Assembly: GCF_000421105.1 (NCBI RefSeq)
Contig: NZ_ATWF01000001.1
Location: forward strand, 53,987-117,986
From: Limisalsivibrio acetivorans
Lineage (GTDB): Bacteria; Chrysiogenota; Deferribacteres; Deferribacterales; Geovibrionaceae
Direction of reading: 5' to 3'
Length of the DNA stretch: 64,000 bases
This document shows positions 54,370-63,661 of the stretch, in pieces. The translations under genes and the position numbers were made by a program. The stretch's first letter is position 1; each line of letters starts with the position of its first letter. The notes under the pieces were generated by a model that ran no database searches, had not been told where the DNA came from, and was given only the letters and a program-made list of their open reading frames with translations.

Positions 54370-57159
54370 TTACTTTACGGCCTCAGCACACCTTGAACAT
54401 ATGGTCGGGTGTTCGCTGTCCTCGCCTATGGTTTCGGAGCGGACCCAGCATCTTTCACACTTTTCGTGTGCAGACGGGGTAACGGCAACACGAACCTGTC
54501 CATCCTCGGAGGTGTGTCCCGCCACTTCCGCAAGGGGCTTGATCTCAAGCTCGGATACTACGAAGATCTTCTCGATCCCCTCGTCCGCCTTCATCACTTC
54601 CATATCCTTCTCGTTAAGCCCTACGATAACCTTTGCATCGAGGGGATGGCCTATGGTCTTCTCCGCCCTGGCGTTCTCAAGCGCCTTGTTTATATCCTTT
54701 CGTATCTCAAGTATCCTTGCCCACTTCGCCTCAAGGTTTGCTGAGGAGAAGTCCTTAACCTCAGGGAATATCTCCTGGAACACCAGTTCGCACTTGCCGG
54801 AGTATTCGGGGGTGAACTCCCATATCTCGTCCGCCGTGAAGGAGAGTACGGGAGCCATCACTATGCTCATCTCCTTTGCCAGGGTGAAGAGAACGGTCTG
54901 GGCTGAGCGTCTCATGAGACTGTCCGCCTTGTAGGAGTAGAGCCTGTCCTTTATGATTGCGAAGTAGAAGTTGCTCAAATCGCTGATGCAGAAATTCAGG
55001 AAGGCGTGGTAGAAGGTATGGAACTGGTACTTCTTGTAAGCATCATATATACGCTTCTTCACCGCCTGCCATCTGATCAGTATGTATTTATCAAGGTCGA
55101 TGAGTTTTTCGAAATCTACCATATCCTCATCGGGGTTAAAGTCGTCTATGTTGCCGAGGATGTAGCGTGCAGTGTTTCTTACCTTCCTGTATGACTCCAC
55201 TAGGCGGTTTATGATATCCTGGGATATCCTTATATCCTCGGAGTAATCCTCTGCGGATACCCAGAGGCGGAGAACCTCAGCACCGTATTTCTTAATTATC
55301 TCATCGGGAGCCACAACGTTGCCGGAGGACTTGGACATCTTGCGCCCTTTTCCGTCCACAACAAAGCCGTGGGTGAGTATCTCATCATATGGAGCCCTTC
55401 CTCTGGTGCCCACCGATTCGAGGAGCGTACTGTGGAACCATCCCCTGTGCTGGTCGCTTCCTTCCAGGTACATGTTTACAGGCCACCCGAGCTCCTCCCG
55501 CTCTTCGCACACTGCGGAGTGGGATACGCCGGAATCGAACCATACATCGAGGATGTCGGTCTCTTTCTTGAACTTGTCATGGCCGCATTTGGAGCATTTG
55601 GTTCCTGCGGGGATGAATTCCTCCACCTCTTTTTCGAACCATACATCCGCTCCGTTCAGCCGGAATTCTTCGAGTACCTTTCTTCTGATATCCTCGGGGA
55701 GGTGTATCTCTTCGCACTGTTCGCAGAGGAATACTGCTATGGGAACACCCCACGTTCTCTGGCGTGATATACACCAGTCGGGGCGGTTCTCTATCATCGA
55801 TGTTATCCTGTTCTGACCCCATGCGGGGTACCACTGAACACGGTTTATCTCCTCAAGGGCCTTCTTGCGGAGGTCGTTTGTCTCCATGCTGATGAACCAC
55901 TGGGGTGTGGCACGGAAGATAACGGGCTTCTTGCATCGCCAGCAGTGGGGGTAGGAGTGGTGTATCTCACCGCTGGAGAGGAGGCTTCCGTTCTCCTGCA
56001 TGTGCTCAACTATCCTCGGGTTCGCCTTGTTTATATGCTCGCCGCCGAAGAGCTCCACATCATTCTTGAACTTGCCGTAATCATCAACGGGGTTGTACAC
56101 CTCAAGGCCGTACTCCCTTCCCACGGCGTAGTCCTCCTGACCGTGGCCGGGGGCTGTGTGTACAAGTCCGGTACCCTGCTCGAGGGTTACGTGATCACCG
56201 AGGATTATGAGGGATTCCCTGTCGTAGAAGGGGTGCTTCGCTTTGAAGTTCTCAAGCTCCGTACCCTTATATATCTTTACCGTTTCGTAGTCTGTTATCC
56301 TGAACTCCGCCGTCATCTTCTCGGCGAGGTCTTCGGCTATAAGTATGTGTTCACCGGCCTCAAGGTTCCCGTTCTCCGTTTCCTTCACCTTGATAAGGGA
56401 GTAGTTGAAATCGGGGTGAACGGCAACGCCGAGGTTTGCGGGGAGTGTCCAGGGTGTGGTTGTCCATATAACAACACTTGCCGGTGTGCCGAGCATCTCC
56501 GCCAGTTTCTCATCCGCTTTGAACTTTACATATACTGATATGGATGTGTGGTCATCGTATTCAACCTCCGCCTCGGCCAGAGCTGTAACACAGCTGGTGC
56601 ACCAGTAAACGGGCTTGCTCCCTTTGTATACTCCGCCGTTTTCGAAGAAGCGGTAAAGCTCCTCAAGGGTCTTTGCCTCGTATACGTAGTCCATGGTTAC
56701 GTAGGGGTTTTCCCAGTCGCCAAAGCCGCCGAAGCGCTTGAACTCATCCCTCTGGATGTCGATGAACTTCATGGCATAATCACGGCACTGCTTTCTTATC
56801 TCCGCCTTGGTCATATCATGCTTCTTCTTGCCGAGCTTCTTGTCCACCTGATGCTCGATGGGAAGACCGTGGCAGTCCCATCCGGGAACGTAGGGGGTCT
56901 GGAACCCTTCGAAGGTTTTAAGCTTAACAACGAAGTCCTTGAGGATCTTATTGAGGGCGTGTCCGATATGGATATGGCCGTTGGCATAGGGGGGGCCATC
57001 GTGGAGAACATAGCGCTCGCTCTCCTTACGGCTCTGCATAATCTTATCGTAGGCGTTAATTTCATCCCATCTGTTAAGCCTTTCGGGCTCTCTCTGGGAA
57101 AGGTTCGCCTTCATCGGGAAGCTGGTTTTCGGCAGATTCAATGTGCCTTTGTAATCCAT
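54370..57159 (-). CDS. ileS: isoleucyl-tRNA synthetase
   Basis: This 929-residue class I synthetase has HIGH (GHIHIGHALNK), the editing-domain threonine-rich segment TTTPWTLPANLG, KMSKSSGN, and a C-terminal zinc motif with CERCW and CSRC. ATG 57159 is chosen because GAGGTG lies upstream; an in-frame start at 57210 would add 17 unconserved residues. It heads the unit ileS-lspA-purH-purD-purE-Sua5. No T-box leader is visible. Confidence 0.97.
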   Translation of the reverse strand: MDYKGTLNLPKTSFPMKANLSQREPERLNRWDEINAYDKIMQSRKESERYVLHDGPPYANGHIHIGHALNKILKDFVVKLKTFEGFQTPYVPGWDCHGLPIEHQVDKKLGKKKHDMTKAEIRKQCRDYAMKFIDIQRDEFKRFGGFGDWENPYVTMDYVYEAKTLEELYRFFENGGVYKGSKPVYWCTSCVTALAEAEVEYDDHTSISVYVKFKADEKLAEMLGTPASVVIWTTTPWTLPANLGVAVHPDFNYSLIKVKETENGNLEAGEHILIAEDLAEKMTAEFRITDYETVKIYKGTELENFKAKHPFYDRESLIILGDHVTLEQGTGLVHTAPGHGQEDYAVGREYGLEVYNPVDDYGKFKNDVELFGGEHINKANPRIVEHMQENGSLLSSGEIHHSYPHCWRCKKPVIFRATPQWFISMETNDLRKKALEEINRVQWYPAWGQNRITSMIENRPDWCISRQRTWGVPIAVFLCEQCEEIHLPEDIRRKVLEEFRLNGADVWFEKEVEEFIPAGTKCSKCGHDKFKKETDILDVWFDSGVSHSAVCEEREELGWPVNMYLEGSDQHRGWFHSTLLESVGTRGRAPYDEILTHGFVVDGKGRKMSKSSGNVVAPDEIIKKYGAEVLRLWVSAEDYSEDIRISQDIINRLVESYRKVRNTARYILGNIDDFNPDEDMVDFEKLIDLDKYILIRWQAVKKRIYDAYKKYQFHTFYHAFLNFCISDLSNFYFAIIKDRLYSYKADSLMRRSAQTVLFTLAKEMSIVMAPVLSFTADEIWEFTPEYSGKCELVFQEIFPEVKDFSSANLEAKWARILEIRKDINKALENARAEKTIGHPLDAKVIVGLNEKDMEVMKADEGIEKIFVVSELEIKPLAEVAGHTSEDGQVRVAVTPSAHEKCERCWVRSETIGEDSEHPTICSRCAEAVK

Positions 57160-57319
57160 ATCTGAGCACCTCTGTTCAGTTCTTTTAAGGAACAAAATAC
57201 ATAACACCAATCATGCGGATAATCAAGTTCCTTTAAACAAGCTGTCGATTGTCTTTTTTCAGAACATGTGGTAGCTTTTGCTGTCTAGATAAAGACTACT
57301 ATTTTTGGAGGAATTGTTA

Positions 57320-58222
57320 ATGAGGAAACTCGCACTGATTCTAACGCTGGCTCTTGCTATTGCAGCCTGCGGAGCTTCAAACGACAAAGGAAATGAGAAG
57401 GAAACCGCCGCAGCCGACAAGCCGGTAGTTGAAAAGAAGGACAACACCGCTTCTGTTCAGCAGCAGCTTAACGATAATCTTGCCAAGTTCTTTGCAAACA
57501 AGCAGATGGAAGGCGTTACCTTCGGAGCTGAGGTTATTTCAGCTGTGGAGGGGCTTGAGGATATCAAGTTCGTAAAGATCACCTTCACCGACACAAACAC
57601 AGGCAAAACCCAGGAGCAGTATGTGTTCTCCAACGGTGAGTATCTTATGCCCGACCTCACAAGCGTAGCCACCGGCCAGGGGCTTAAGGATACTCTCATG
57701 TTCATGCATGCAGAGAACGTTGATATAGACACATCCAACCTCTCCCTTGCATACGGAAGCAAGGATGCGAAGAATGTTATAGTTGAAGTGAGCGACTTCC
57801 AGTGCCCCTACTGCAGAAAGGCACATGAGTATCTTAAGCAGAGGCTTCAGGGTGAGGATGTTGCGATCTACTTCATGCATTTCCCCCTCTCGTTCCACGA
57901 GAAGGCGGAGCTTTATGCAAGGGTATTCGAAGCTGGTGTTCAAACTGGTGCAAACTTCTACGACGAGCTTTACAGCACCACAAAGCAGTTCGACAAGAAG
58001 CCCGACGAAGAGATCATAGAGCACTTCGCAGCTAAGACCGACAACCCCGAGAAGTTTAAGGAGCTCGTGAACAGCGAGGAGCTTAAGCAGAAAGTTCTCA
58101 ACCAGAGCAAGAGGGGGCAGGAGCTTGGCGTTAGAGGAACACCCGCTCTCTTCTTCAACGGAAAACTCGTTGGCGGATACAAAACAGATATGTACGACAA
58201 AGCGATAGAATCATTTAAATAA
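57320..58222 (+). CDS. DsbA-family thiol-disulfide oxidoreductase lipoprotein
   Basis: This 300-residue protein has a lipoprotein signal with the lipobox IAAC (Cys17). A linker rich in charged residues and an N-terminal domain of about 110 residues follow, then a DsbA-like thioredoxin fold with C162-P-Y-C165 and a cis-proline in RGTPALFF. It probably forms or isomerises disulfides at the membrane surface. The ATG at 57320 has GGAGG 9 bases upstream. It stands alone between its terminator and the divergent ileS. Confidence 0.88.
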   Translation: MRKLALILTLALAIAACGASNDKGNEKETAAADKPVVEKKDNTASVQQQLNDNLAKFFANKQMEGVTFGAEVISAVEGLEDIKFVKITFTDTNTGKTQEQYVFSNGEYLMPDLTSVATGQGLKDTLMFMHAENVDIDTSNLSLAYGSKDAKNVIVEVSDFQCPYCRKAHEYLKQRLQGEDVAIYFMHFPLSFHEKAELYARVFEAGVQTGANFYDELYSTTKQFDKKPDEEIIEHFAAKTDNPEKFKELVNSEELKQKVLNQSKRGQELGVRGTPALFFNGKLVGGYKTDMYDKAIESFK

Positions 58223-58229
58223 GCAAGTC

Positions 58230-58260
58230 AGGGGGGCTTTCTGCCCCCTTTCTTAATTTT
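58230..58260 (+). terminator. terminator of the DsbA-like gene
   Basis: A GGGGGC-TTTCT-GCCCCC stem (58232-58248, extended by A-T and G-U) is followed by a T-rich run, just after the stop. Confidence 0.8.
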
Positions 58261-58265
58261 TTTAC

Positions 58266-58295
58266 TTGAACAAGAGCCCAAATAAAGCCTAGTAT
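58266..58295 (+). promoter_or_regulatory. candidate promoter of accA-mutL-miaA
   Basis: TTGAAC (58266-58271), an 18-base spacer and TAGTAT (58290-58295) lie 55 bases before accA and directly after the upstream terminator. Confidence 0.5.
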
Positions 58296-58350
58296 ATGAC
58301 ACATATGGGCTATTTTTTTATAAGGTCCGGATCAACAGTAGAGGTGAATA

Positions 58351-59304
58351 ATGGCAGCCCCCCTTGAATTCGAAGCTCCTATTATTGAGATAGAGAACAA
58401 GATCGCAGAGCTGAAAACTATGTCCTCCCTAACCGATGAGGATATGCAGAAGGAGATGGAATCTCTGGAGCGGAAGCTGGACAAGATGAAGGCCAACGTT
58501 TATCAGAGACTCACCCCCGCCCAGAAGCTCCTCGTTGCGAGGCACCCCGAGCGTCCGTACACGCTGGACTACATCAACCTTATGTGTGATGACTTCCTCG
58601 AGCTCCACGGCGACAGGCTCTACAGGGACGATCCCGCAATCGTCTGCGGCATGGCGAAGTTCGAGGATGAGCCTGTGATGGTTATCGGCCACCAGAAGGG
58701 GCGCAACACCAAGGAGAATATCCACCGCAACTTCGGCATGGCAAACCCCGACGGCTACAGAAAGGCCCAGAGGATGTTTGACCTCGCCGAGCGGTTCAAC
58801 AGGCCTGTTATCACCTTCGTGGATACCCCCGGAGCATACCCCGGCATCGAAGCTGAGGAGAGGGGGCAGGCGGAGGCCATCGCCAGAAGCCTTATGGTTA
58901 TGGCGGGACTCACCGTTCCTATGATTACCGTAATAGCCGGTGAAGGGGGAAGCGGAGGCGCACTCGCCATCGCCATGGGTAACCGTGTCCTTATGCTCGA
59001 GCATTCCACCTATGCAGTTATCAGCCCCGAAGGGTGTGCATCTATCCTTTGGAAGGATGCGGCATACTCCGGCAAGGCCGCTGAGGCACTGAAACTCACC
59101 GCCGCGGACCTGAAAGAACTTAAGATTATCGATGAAATCATAGAGGAACCCCTCGGCGGGGCTCACAGAAACCATCACGAAACCGCCTACAGGGTTAAGT
59201 CTGCAATAGCCAAAGACCTCAAGGAACTCAAGGCTCTTTCACCTGAACAGCTCTTTGAGCAGAGGTACGAGAAGTTCCGCTCCATGGGTGTTTTCTCCGA
59301 ATAA
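58351..59304 (+). CDS. accA: acetyl-CoA carboxylase carboxyltransferase subunit alpha
   Basis: This 317-residue AccA of normal length has the crotonase-like carboxyltransferase core with FVDTPGAYPG and GEGGSGGALA. With AccD it transfers the carboxyl from biotin to acetyl-CoA, the first step of fatty acid synthesis. The N-terminal helical region (LEFEAPIIEIENKI) is typical. Its stop overlaps the mutL start by one base. Confidence 0.97.
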   Translation: MAAPLEFEAPIIEIENKIAELKTMSSLTDEDMQKEMESLERKLDKMKANVYQRLTPAQKLLVARHPERPYTLDYINLMCDDFLELHGDRLYRDDPAIVCGMAKFEDEPVMVIGHQKGRNTKENIHRNFGMANPDGYRKAQRMFDLAERFNRPVITFVDTPGAYPGIEAEERGQAEAIARSLMVMAGLTVPMITVIAGEGGSGGALAIAMGNRVLMLEHSTYAVISPEGCASILWKDAAYSGKAAEALKLTAADLKELKIIDEIIEEPLGGAHRNHHETAYRVKSAIAKDLKELKALSPEQLFEQRYEKFRSMGVFSE

Positions 59305-61079
59305 TGAAGGAGATAATACACCTTCCCGAAAGCGTCTCCAATAAAGTTGCTGCGGGCGAGGTCGTTGAGAAGCCTCTCAATGCAGTGAAGGAGCTTGTGG
59401 AAAACGCCCTTGATGCGGATGCTGACCACATCACCATAGAGATCGAGGACGGCGGTCTGGGGCTTATCCGTGTGACAGATAACGGAAAAGGGATACTTCC
59501 CAATGATCTCGAAAGCGCAGTAGACCGCTTCGCCACCAGCAAGGTAAGCACCATTGATGATGTATACCGCATAGCCAGCTTCGGCTTTCGGGGTGAGGCG
59601 CTTGCGGCTATCTCCTCTGTCAGCGATTTCAGTATAAAATCAGCCAGAAAAGGGCACTCCGGAGCCGAGCTTCGTGTTAAGTTCGGCGAGAAACAGCCCC
59701 TTCGTCCAGCTCCTCCCATAGACGGAACCGCCGTCACCGTGAGGGATCTCTTCTCCAACGTTCCCGCAAGGCTCAAATTCTTCTCCGGCTCAACGGCCCT
59801 TGAGCGGGAGATAACCAAATTCATTAAACAGTTCAGCATATTCCACGAGGGGGTTTCCTTCATCCTTCGCACCAACGGACGGGAGAACTTCACCGTAATG
59901 CGGGGAACACCCTTCATCGATCGTGCGAGGGAATCCCTGTCCACAAGGGAGCTTGCCGAGGCTGAGGGTGAGTACGGCGGCGTCAGGATACGGGGTGCAG
60001 TGAGCCTCCCCTCCGTTCAGCGATACAGGCGTGATGCTGTGCTCTTCTGTGTTAACGGCAGGCTTGTTAAGGACCAGTCCATGATCCACGCCGTAACAAG
60101 AGCCTACCACAGGCTTATCCCCGAGAACCGTTTTCCGGCCGCGGCCATTGACCTGCACACCCTCCCCGAGGATGTGGATGCCAATGTCCATCCAGCTAAA
60201 TCGGTTGTTAAGCTTATCAATGCACGGGATATCTACTCCCTGATCCACGATACGGTTAAGAAAGGTGCCGAAGTGAGCCTCACCGAAACAGAAAATCCGA
60301 AACAGCAGGATTATGACTACACCCGTGAGGCCACAAAAACCGCTGAGGCGAGGGAGCCTGTTAGAGAGAGCCCTCGACCTTTTAGCGGAGAAAAGCCCCC
60401 TTCCGATAAATATTTATCGGGGGGCTTTGATATGCGAAGCGTCTTCGAAACCGAGGAAGAGGTGCGCAACACCCCCTATGCCATAAGTGACAGCAGGGGG
60501 GAACGGGTTAGTTCCTCCGTATCCGGCTACAGGATTGTGGGACAGCTCTTCGATTCGGTCATCGTCTGCGAGAACGACAAGGGTGAGGCGGTGTTTATCG
60601 ACCAGCATGTCGCCCATGAGCGTGTGCTTTATGAGCGTTTTCTGAATGAGCGCAAGATGAACATACCCACCGTCGTGCTTATCGAGCCCATAGCTTTCGA
60701 GGCGGACGCCGAGGAGATAGACACGGCGGAGAAGAACAGCGATGCACTCTCCGAGTTCGGTTTTGACATAGAGCCCTTCGGCGGTGCGCTTAAGATCTCC
60801 CGTGTTCCGGCGGATATGCTCCGTATGGATATCGAGAAGGAGATACGCCAGATGCTTGCCGAGATGAATGACGATACCCCCGGGCATGATGCGGATGCGA
60901 GGGTGCTTACCATGTCCTGCAAATGCGCCGTTAAGGCGGGTGAGAAGCTTACCCCTGCTGAGATGGATAAGATAGTAACCGAGCTTCTGCAAACCTCAAA
61001 CCCCTCCACATGCCCCCACGGCAGGCCGATAATGTTTAATATGGAGAAGGATTTCTTCTTCAGGAAGTTCGGCAGATGA
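59304..61079 (+). CDS. mutL: DNA mismatch repair protein MutL (endonuclease type)
   Basis: This 591-residue protein has the N-terminal GHKL ATPase (AAGEVVEKP, ELVENALDAD, TDNGKGI, GFRGEALA), a variable linker (about 330-400) and a C-terminal dimerisation domain. From residue 433 the sequence DQHVAHERVLYE fits the DQHA-x2-E-x4-E metal site, and CPHGRP lies at residue 570. It therefore nicks DNA itself, and a MutH is not expected. It overlaps miaA by 4 bases. Confidence 0.96.
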   Translation: MKEIIHLPESVSNKVAAGEVVEKPLNAVKELVENALDADADHITIEIEDGGLGLIRVTDNGKGILPNDLESAVDRFATSKVSTIDDVYRIASFGFRGEALAAISSVSDFSIKSARKGHSGAELRVKFGEKQPLRPAPPIDGTAVTVRDLFSNVPARLKFFSGSTALEREITKFIKQFSIFHEGVSFILRTNGRENFTVMRGTPFIDRARESLSTRELAEAEGEYGGVRIRGAVSLPSVQRYRRDAVLFCVNGRLVKDQSMIHAVTRAYHRLIPENRFPAAAIDLHTLPEDVDANVHPAKSVVKLINARDIYSLIHDTVKKGAEVSLTETENPKQQDYDYTREATKTAEAREPVRESPRPFSGEKPPSDKYLSGGFDMRSVFETEEEVRNTPYAISDSRGERVSSSVSGYRIVGQLFDSVIVCENDKGEAVFIDQHVAHERVLYERFLNERKMNIPTVVLIEPIAFEADAEEIDTAEKNSDALSEFGFDIEPFGGALKISRVPADMLRMDIEKEIRQMLAEMNDDTPGHDADARVLTMSCKCAVKAGEKLTPAEMDKIVTELLQTSNPSTCPHGRPIMFNMEKDFFFRKFGR

Positions 61080-61975
61080 GGATACCGATAATAACAGGCC
61101 CCACCGCCACGGGAAAAACCGAGCTTGCTCTGGAGCTTGCGGATAGAATAGACGGCGAGATTATCAGCGCCGATGCCTATCAGGTTTACAGGTATATGGA
61201 TATCGGCACTGCAAAACCCTCCATGGAGGAACGCAGAGGGATCTCTCATCATCTCATCGATATACTCGACCCTTCGGAAACATACTCTGCAGGCGATTTC
61301 TTCGAAAACGCAGAGAGGTGTATAACCGATATTCTGAATCGGGGGAAAAAGCCGATAATCGCTGGCGGTACAGGGCTTTATGCTGAAACACTCATAAAGG
61401 GGATATTCACCGGACCGGGCAGGGATGACGAGCTTCGGGAGAGTATACGCAGTGAGATAGAGGAGAAGGGCTCTGAAACTGTGCATGCAAGGCTCGCCTC
61501 TATAGATCCGGGCTTTGCCGAAAGGGTGGAGCCTGCCGATGTTACAAGGATTATCCGTGGTCTTGAGATAAACGAGAACTGCGGGATGAATGTTCGTGAT
61601 GCCCAGAGAGAGTTCCACCGCAAGGGGGCCTTCGAATATGATGTTTTCATGCTGAGTGACGATCGGAAGAGGATGTACGCCCGTATTGAGGAAAGGGTGG
61701 ACAGGATGTTCGATGCCGGCTGGGAGGCGGAGGTTAAGGGTATTCTTGACATGGGCTATCATTCCGAGCTCGATTCCTTCAAGGCGATAGGATACCGTGA
61801 GATAGCCTCAATGCTTGCCGGTGATCTGGAAAAAGATTTTGTTGTTGAGGAGATTAAGAAAAAAACCAGAAATTTTGCCAAAAGGCAGGTTACGTGGTTT
61901 AAGCGGATGGATGTTTATCCTCTGCCTGCGGGTGACAGCTCGAATATTGATATAATAATGGGTATAAATAATTAG
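61076..61975 (+). CDS. miaA: tRNA dimethylallyltransferase
   Basis: This 299-residue enzyme has Walker A GPTATGKTE (residues 8-16), the ISADAYQVYRYMDIGTAKP segment and the late FAKRQVTWFKR. It adds a dimethylallyl group to A37 of tRNAs reading U-starting codons. It is coupled to mutL by a 4-base overlap and is followed by hfq, a classical gene order. Confidence 0.97.
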   Translation: MRIPIITGPTATGKTELALELADRIDGEIISADAYQVYRYMDIGTAKPSMEERRGISHHLIDILDPSETYSAGDFFENAERCITDILNRGKKPIIAGGTGLYAETLIKGIFTGPGRDDELRESIRSEIEEKGSETVHARLASIDPGFAERVEPADVTRIIRGLEINENCGMNVRDAQREFHRKGAFEYDVFMLSDDRKRMYARIEERVDRMFDAGWEAEVKGILDMGYHSELDSFKAIGYREIASMLAGDLEKDFVVEEIKKKTRNFAKRQVTWFKRMDVYPLPAGDSSNIDIIMGINN

Positions 61976-61982
61976 GATTAAC

Positions 61983-62011
61983 TTGCAAAAGATTACTACA
62001 CCAGTTATATT
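61983..62011 (+). promoter_or_regulatory. candidate promoter of hfq
   Basis: TTGCAA (61983-61988), a 17-base spacer and TATATT (62006-62011) lie 40 bases before the hfq start, just after miaA. Confidence 0.6.
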
Positions 62012-62051
62012 CACTAGTTAAAGATTCACTTATTATTTCGGGGGCGTTTTG

Positions 62052-62276
62052 ATGAGTAAAAAGGTAAATATTCAAGATGTTTTTCTAAACCATATCAGAA
62101 AGCGGAGAGTGCCCGTAACGGTATATCTCGTTAACGGCGTTAAGATTGAGGGGCTTGTTAAGGGCTTTGACAACTTCGTTATCATCCTTAAGGATGAATC
62201 CCAGAAGATGATCTATAAGCATGCCATTTCCACCATTGAGCCTTCCGAGGAGATCGAAGAGATCGAGATGGTCTAG
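62052..62276 (+). CDS. hfq: RNA chaperone Hfq
   Basis: This 74-residue protein has the Sm1 motif ([21 protein letters not shown]) and the Sm2 motif YKHAIST that forms the proximal uridine pocket. It lacks a long acidic tail beyond EEIEEIEMV. It pairs small RNAs with mRNAs as a hexamer. ATG 62052 is used; GGGG lies 7 bases upstream, and a TTG directly before it is unlikely. It has its own promoter and terminator. Confidence 0.96.
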   Translation: MSKKVNIQDVFLNHIRKRRVPVTVYLVNGVKIEGLVKGFDNFVIILKDESQKMIYKHAISTIEPSEEIEEIEMV

Positions 62277-62310
62277 GTCTGTCTTTACAATACCGAATAT
62301 GCTGTAGTTC

Positions 62311-62350
62311 AGGCGGTTCTTTTCTATAAGGAGCCGCTTTTGTTTTATAT
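62311..62350 (+). terminator. terminator of hfq
   Basis: A GCGGTTC/GAGCCGC stem (62313-62319 with 62331-62337, one G-U pair, extendable inward) is followed by CTTTTGTTTT. Confidence 0.75.
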
Positions 62351-62374
62351 ACTTTTAATTTGACTCACACGAAT

Positions 62375-62402
62375 TTGAAAGCTGCCTCTCATGTGTTAGA
62401 AT
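62375..62402 (+). promoter_or_regulatory. candidate promoter of the 62439 gene unit
   Basis: TTGAAA (62375-62380), a 16-base spacer and TAGAAT (62397-62402) lie 37 bases before the TTG start. Confidence 0.5.
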
Positions 62403-62438
62403 AACCTAGATATAATAATAACCGGAGAACCTAAATCG

Positions 62439-63359
62439 TTGGAAGAGCTTAAATCCCGAACAGGAAGCGGACTGACCGATTCATTCTTAGACGGAACCCT
62501 CCCCGATGAAAAGGTGGAAGAGGTATTTGTCTCCTCCTCCGTACCCGAAGGGGACGAGCCTCTCTGGGTATACTGGGTTCTGGAGAAGAGGCGGAATCTT
62601 CTCAAACCCCTTTTTCGCTGGCTCAAGGAGAGGAAGGTTCTCTTTGTCCCTCTGGCCGAGGATCCCCTTTTTCAGGGGGAAACCCTTGTTTATCTTATAC
62701 GGATGATGAAGAATGTGGAGGGTTTCACAAAGGCTCTGCTCACCGTTGTTCCCCTTGATGAGGATCTTTTTAATATCTTTGTGGACACTAATGATGAAGA
62801 CACGATCCGTATGATCTACGAATTTGCCCTTGAGGATGAGGGGAGGGCGGCAAGGCTTATGAAGAACCCCTTTGTTCCAGAGCCAATGCTCTATGCCCTT
62901 GGCGAGAAGGCGGGGAGGGAGCAGAGCGAAACGGCGGAGGAGATCGAGCAGAACCTTTACGCCCAGCTTAAGGATATGACCATCGCCCAGAAGATAAAGC
63001 TTGCCATGAAGGGGAACAAGTCCGCAAGGACACTCCTCATGAGAAGCCCGAATAAGCAGATCTCCACAGCCGCTATCCGAAACCCCAAGGTTACGGATGA
63101 TGAGGTTGAGTTTATATCGAAAAACAAGAACACGGGTGAACATATTATCCGTGAGATTGTTTTAAATAAGGAGTGGATGAAGAAGTATACCATCGTAAGC
63201 GCACTGGCCCAGAACCCGAAGACACCCCTTGATATAAGCATGGGGCTTTTGGGGAGGCTTATGCCGAAGGATGTTGAGAATATCTCCCGCTCCAAGGATG
63301 TACCGAACACCTTAAAGGTTTCGGCTGCGAGAATAATTGAGCAGAAGGGTAAGAAATGA
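62439..63359 (+). CDS. hypothetical protein with LRV/HEAT-like repeats
   Basis: This 306-residue cytoplasmic protein starts at a TTG with GGAG 11 bases upstream. The C-terminal half carries about 20-35-residue units reminiscent of leucine-rich-variant or HEAT repeats (ARTLLMRSPNKQIS, AIRNPKVTDDEV, ALAQNPKTPLDIS), each with an NP turn. No enzyme motif is seen. The stop overlaps the FtsB-like gene by 4 bases, so the two are coupled. Function unknown; a protein-binding scaffold is likely. Confidence 0.7.
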   Translation: MEELKSRTGSGLTDSFLDGTLPDEKVEEVFVSSSVPEGDEPLWVYWVLEKRRNLLKPLFRWLKERKVLFVPLAEDPLFQGETLVYLIRMMKNVEGFTKALLTVVPLDEDLFNIFVDTNDEDTIRMIYEFALEDEGRAARLMKNPFVPEPMLYALGEKAGREQSETAEEIEQNLYAQLKDMTIAQKIKLAMKGNKSARTLLMRSPNKQISTAAIRNPKVTDDEVEFISKNKNTGEHIIREIVLNKEWMKKYTIVSALAQNPKTPLDISMGLLGRLMPKDVENISRSKDVPNTLKVSAARIIEQKGKK

Positions 63360-63661
63360 AGATAACAGCTGTTTATGTGGCTCTGCTTACTGCGCTTGTG
63401 ATGTATCTCTTCTTCGGGCACAACGGTATACTTAAATATCGTGAACTCGTAGAGATAAAAAACGGATATGAAAGACGCATAGATAATATGGAAGTAAGGA
63501 TTAAAGAGCTCTCAAAGGAGCTTGAGCTTATAAAGAAGGACAAGGAGTATCTTGAGCTTCTCATCAGGAAGGAACTGCATATGCGTTCACCGGATGAGGA
63601 CCTTTATATTATTGACGAAAATGCAGAAATACACAGTAACGGAGATAACGGGAGCGATTAA
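63356..63661 (+). CDS. FtsB/DivIC-like septum formation initiator
   Basis: This 101-residue protein has one N-terminal membrane helix (about 3-20), a coiled coil (about 28-62; RRIDNMEVRIKELSKELELI) and a short DxE-rich tail. This matches the FtsB/DivIC topology, where the periplasmic coil pairs with FtsL at the division site. Its last 41 bases overlap the start of xseA in another frame. Assignment is by architecture rather than by diagnostic motif. Confidence 0.75.
   Translation: MKITAVYVALLTALVMYLFFGHNGILKYRELVEIKNGYERRIDNMEVRIKELSKELELIKKDKEYLELLIRKELHMRSPDEDLYIIDENAEIHSNGDNGSD

Noticed and set aside
57160-57319. T-box leader upstream of ileS
   Set aside because: No T-box sequence or terminator/antiterminator pair is visible on the minus strand.
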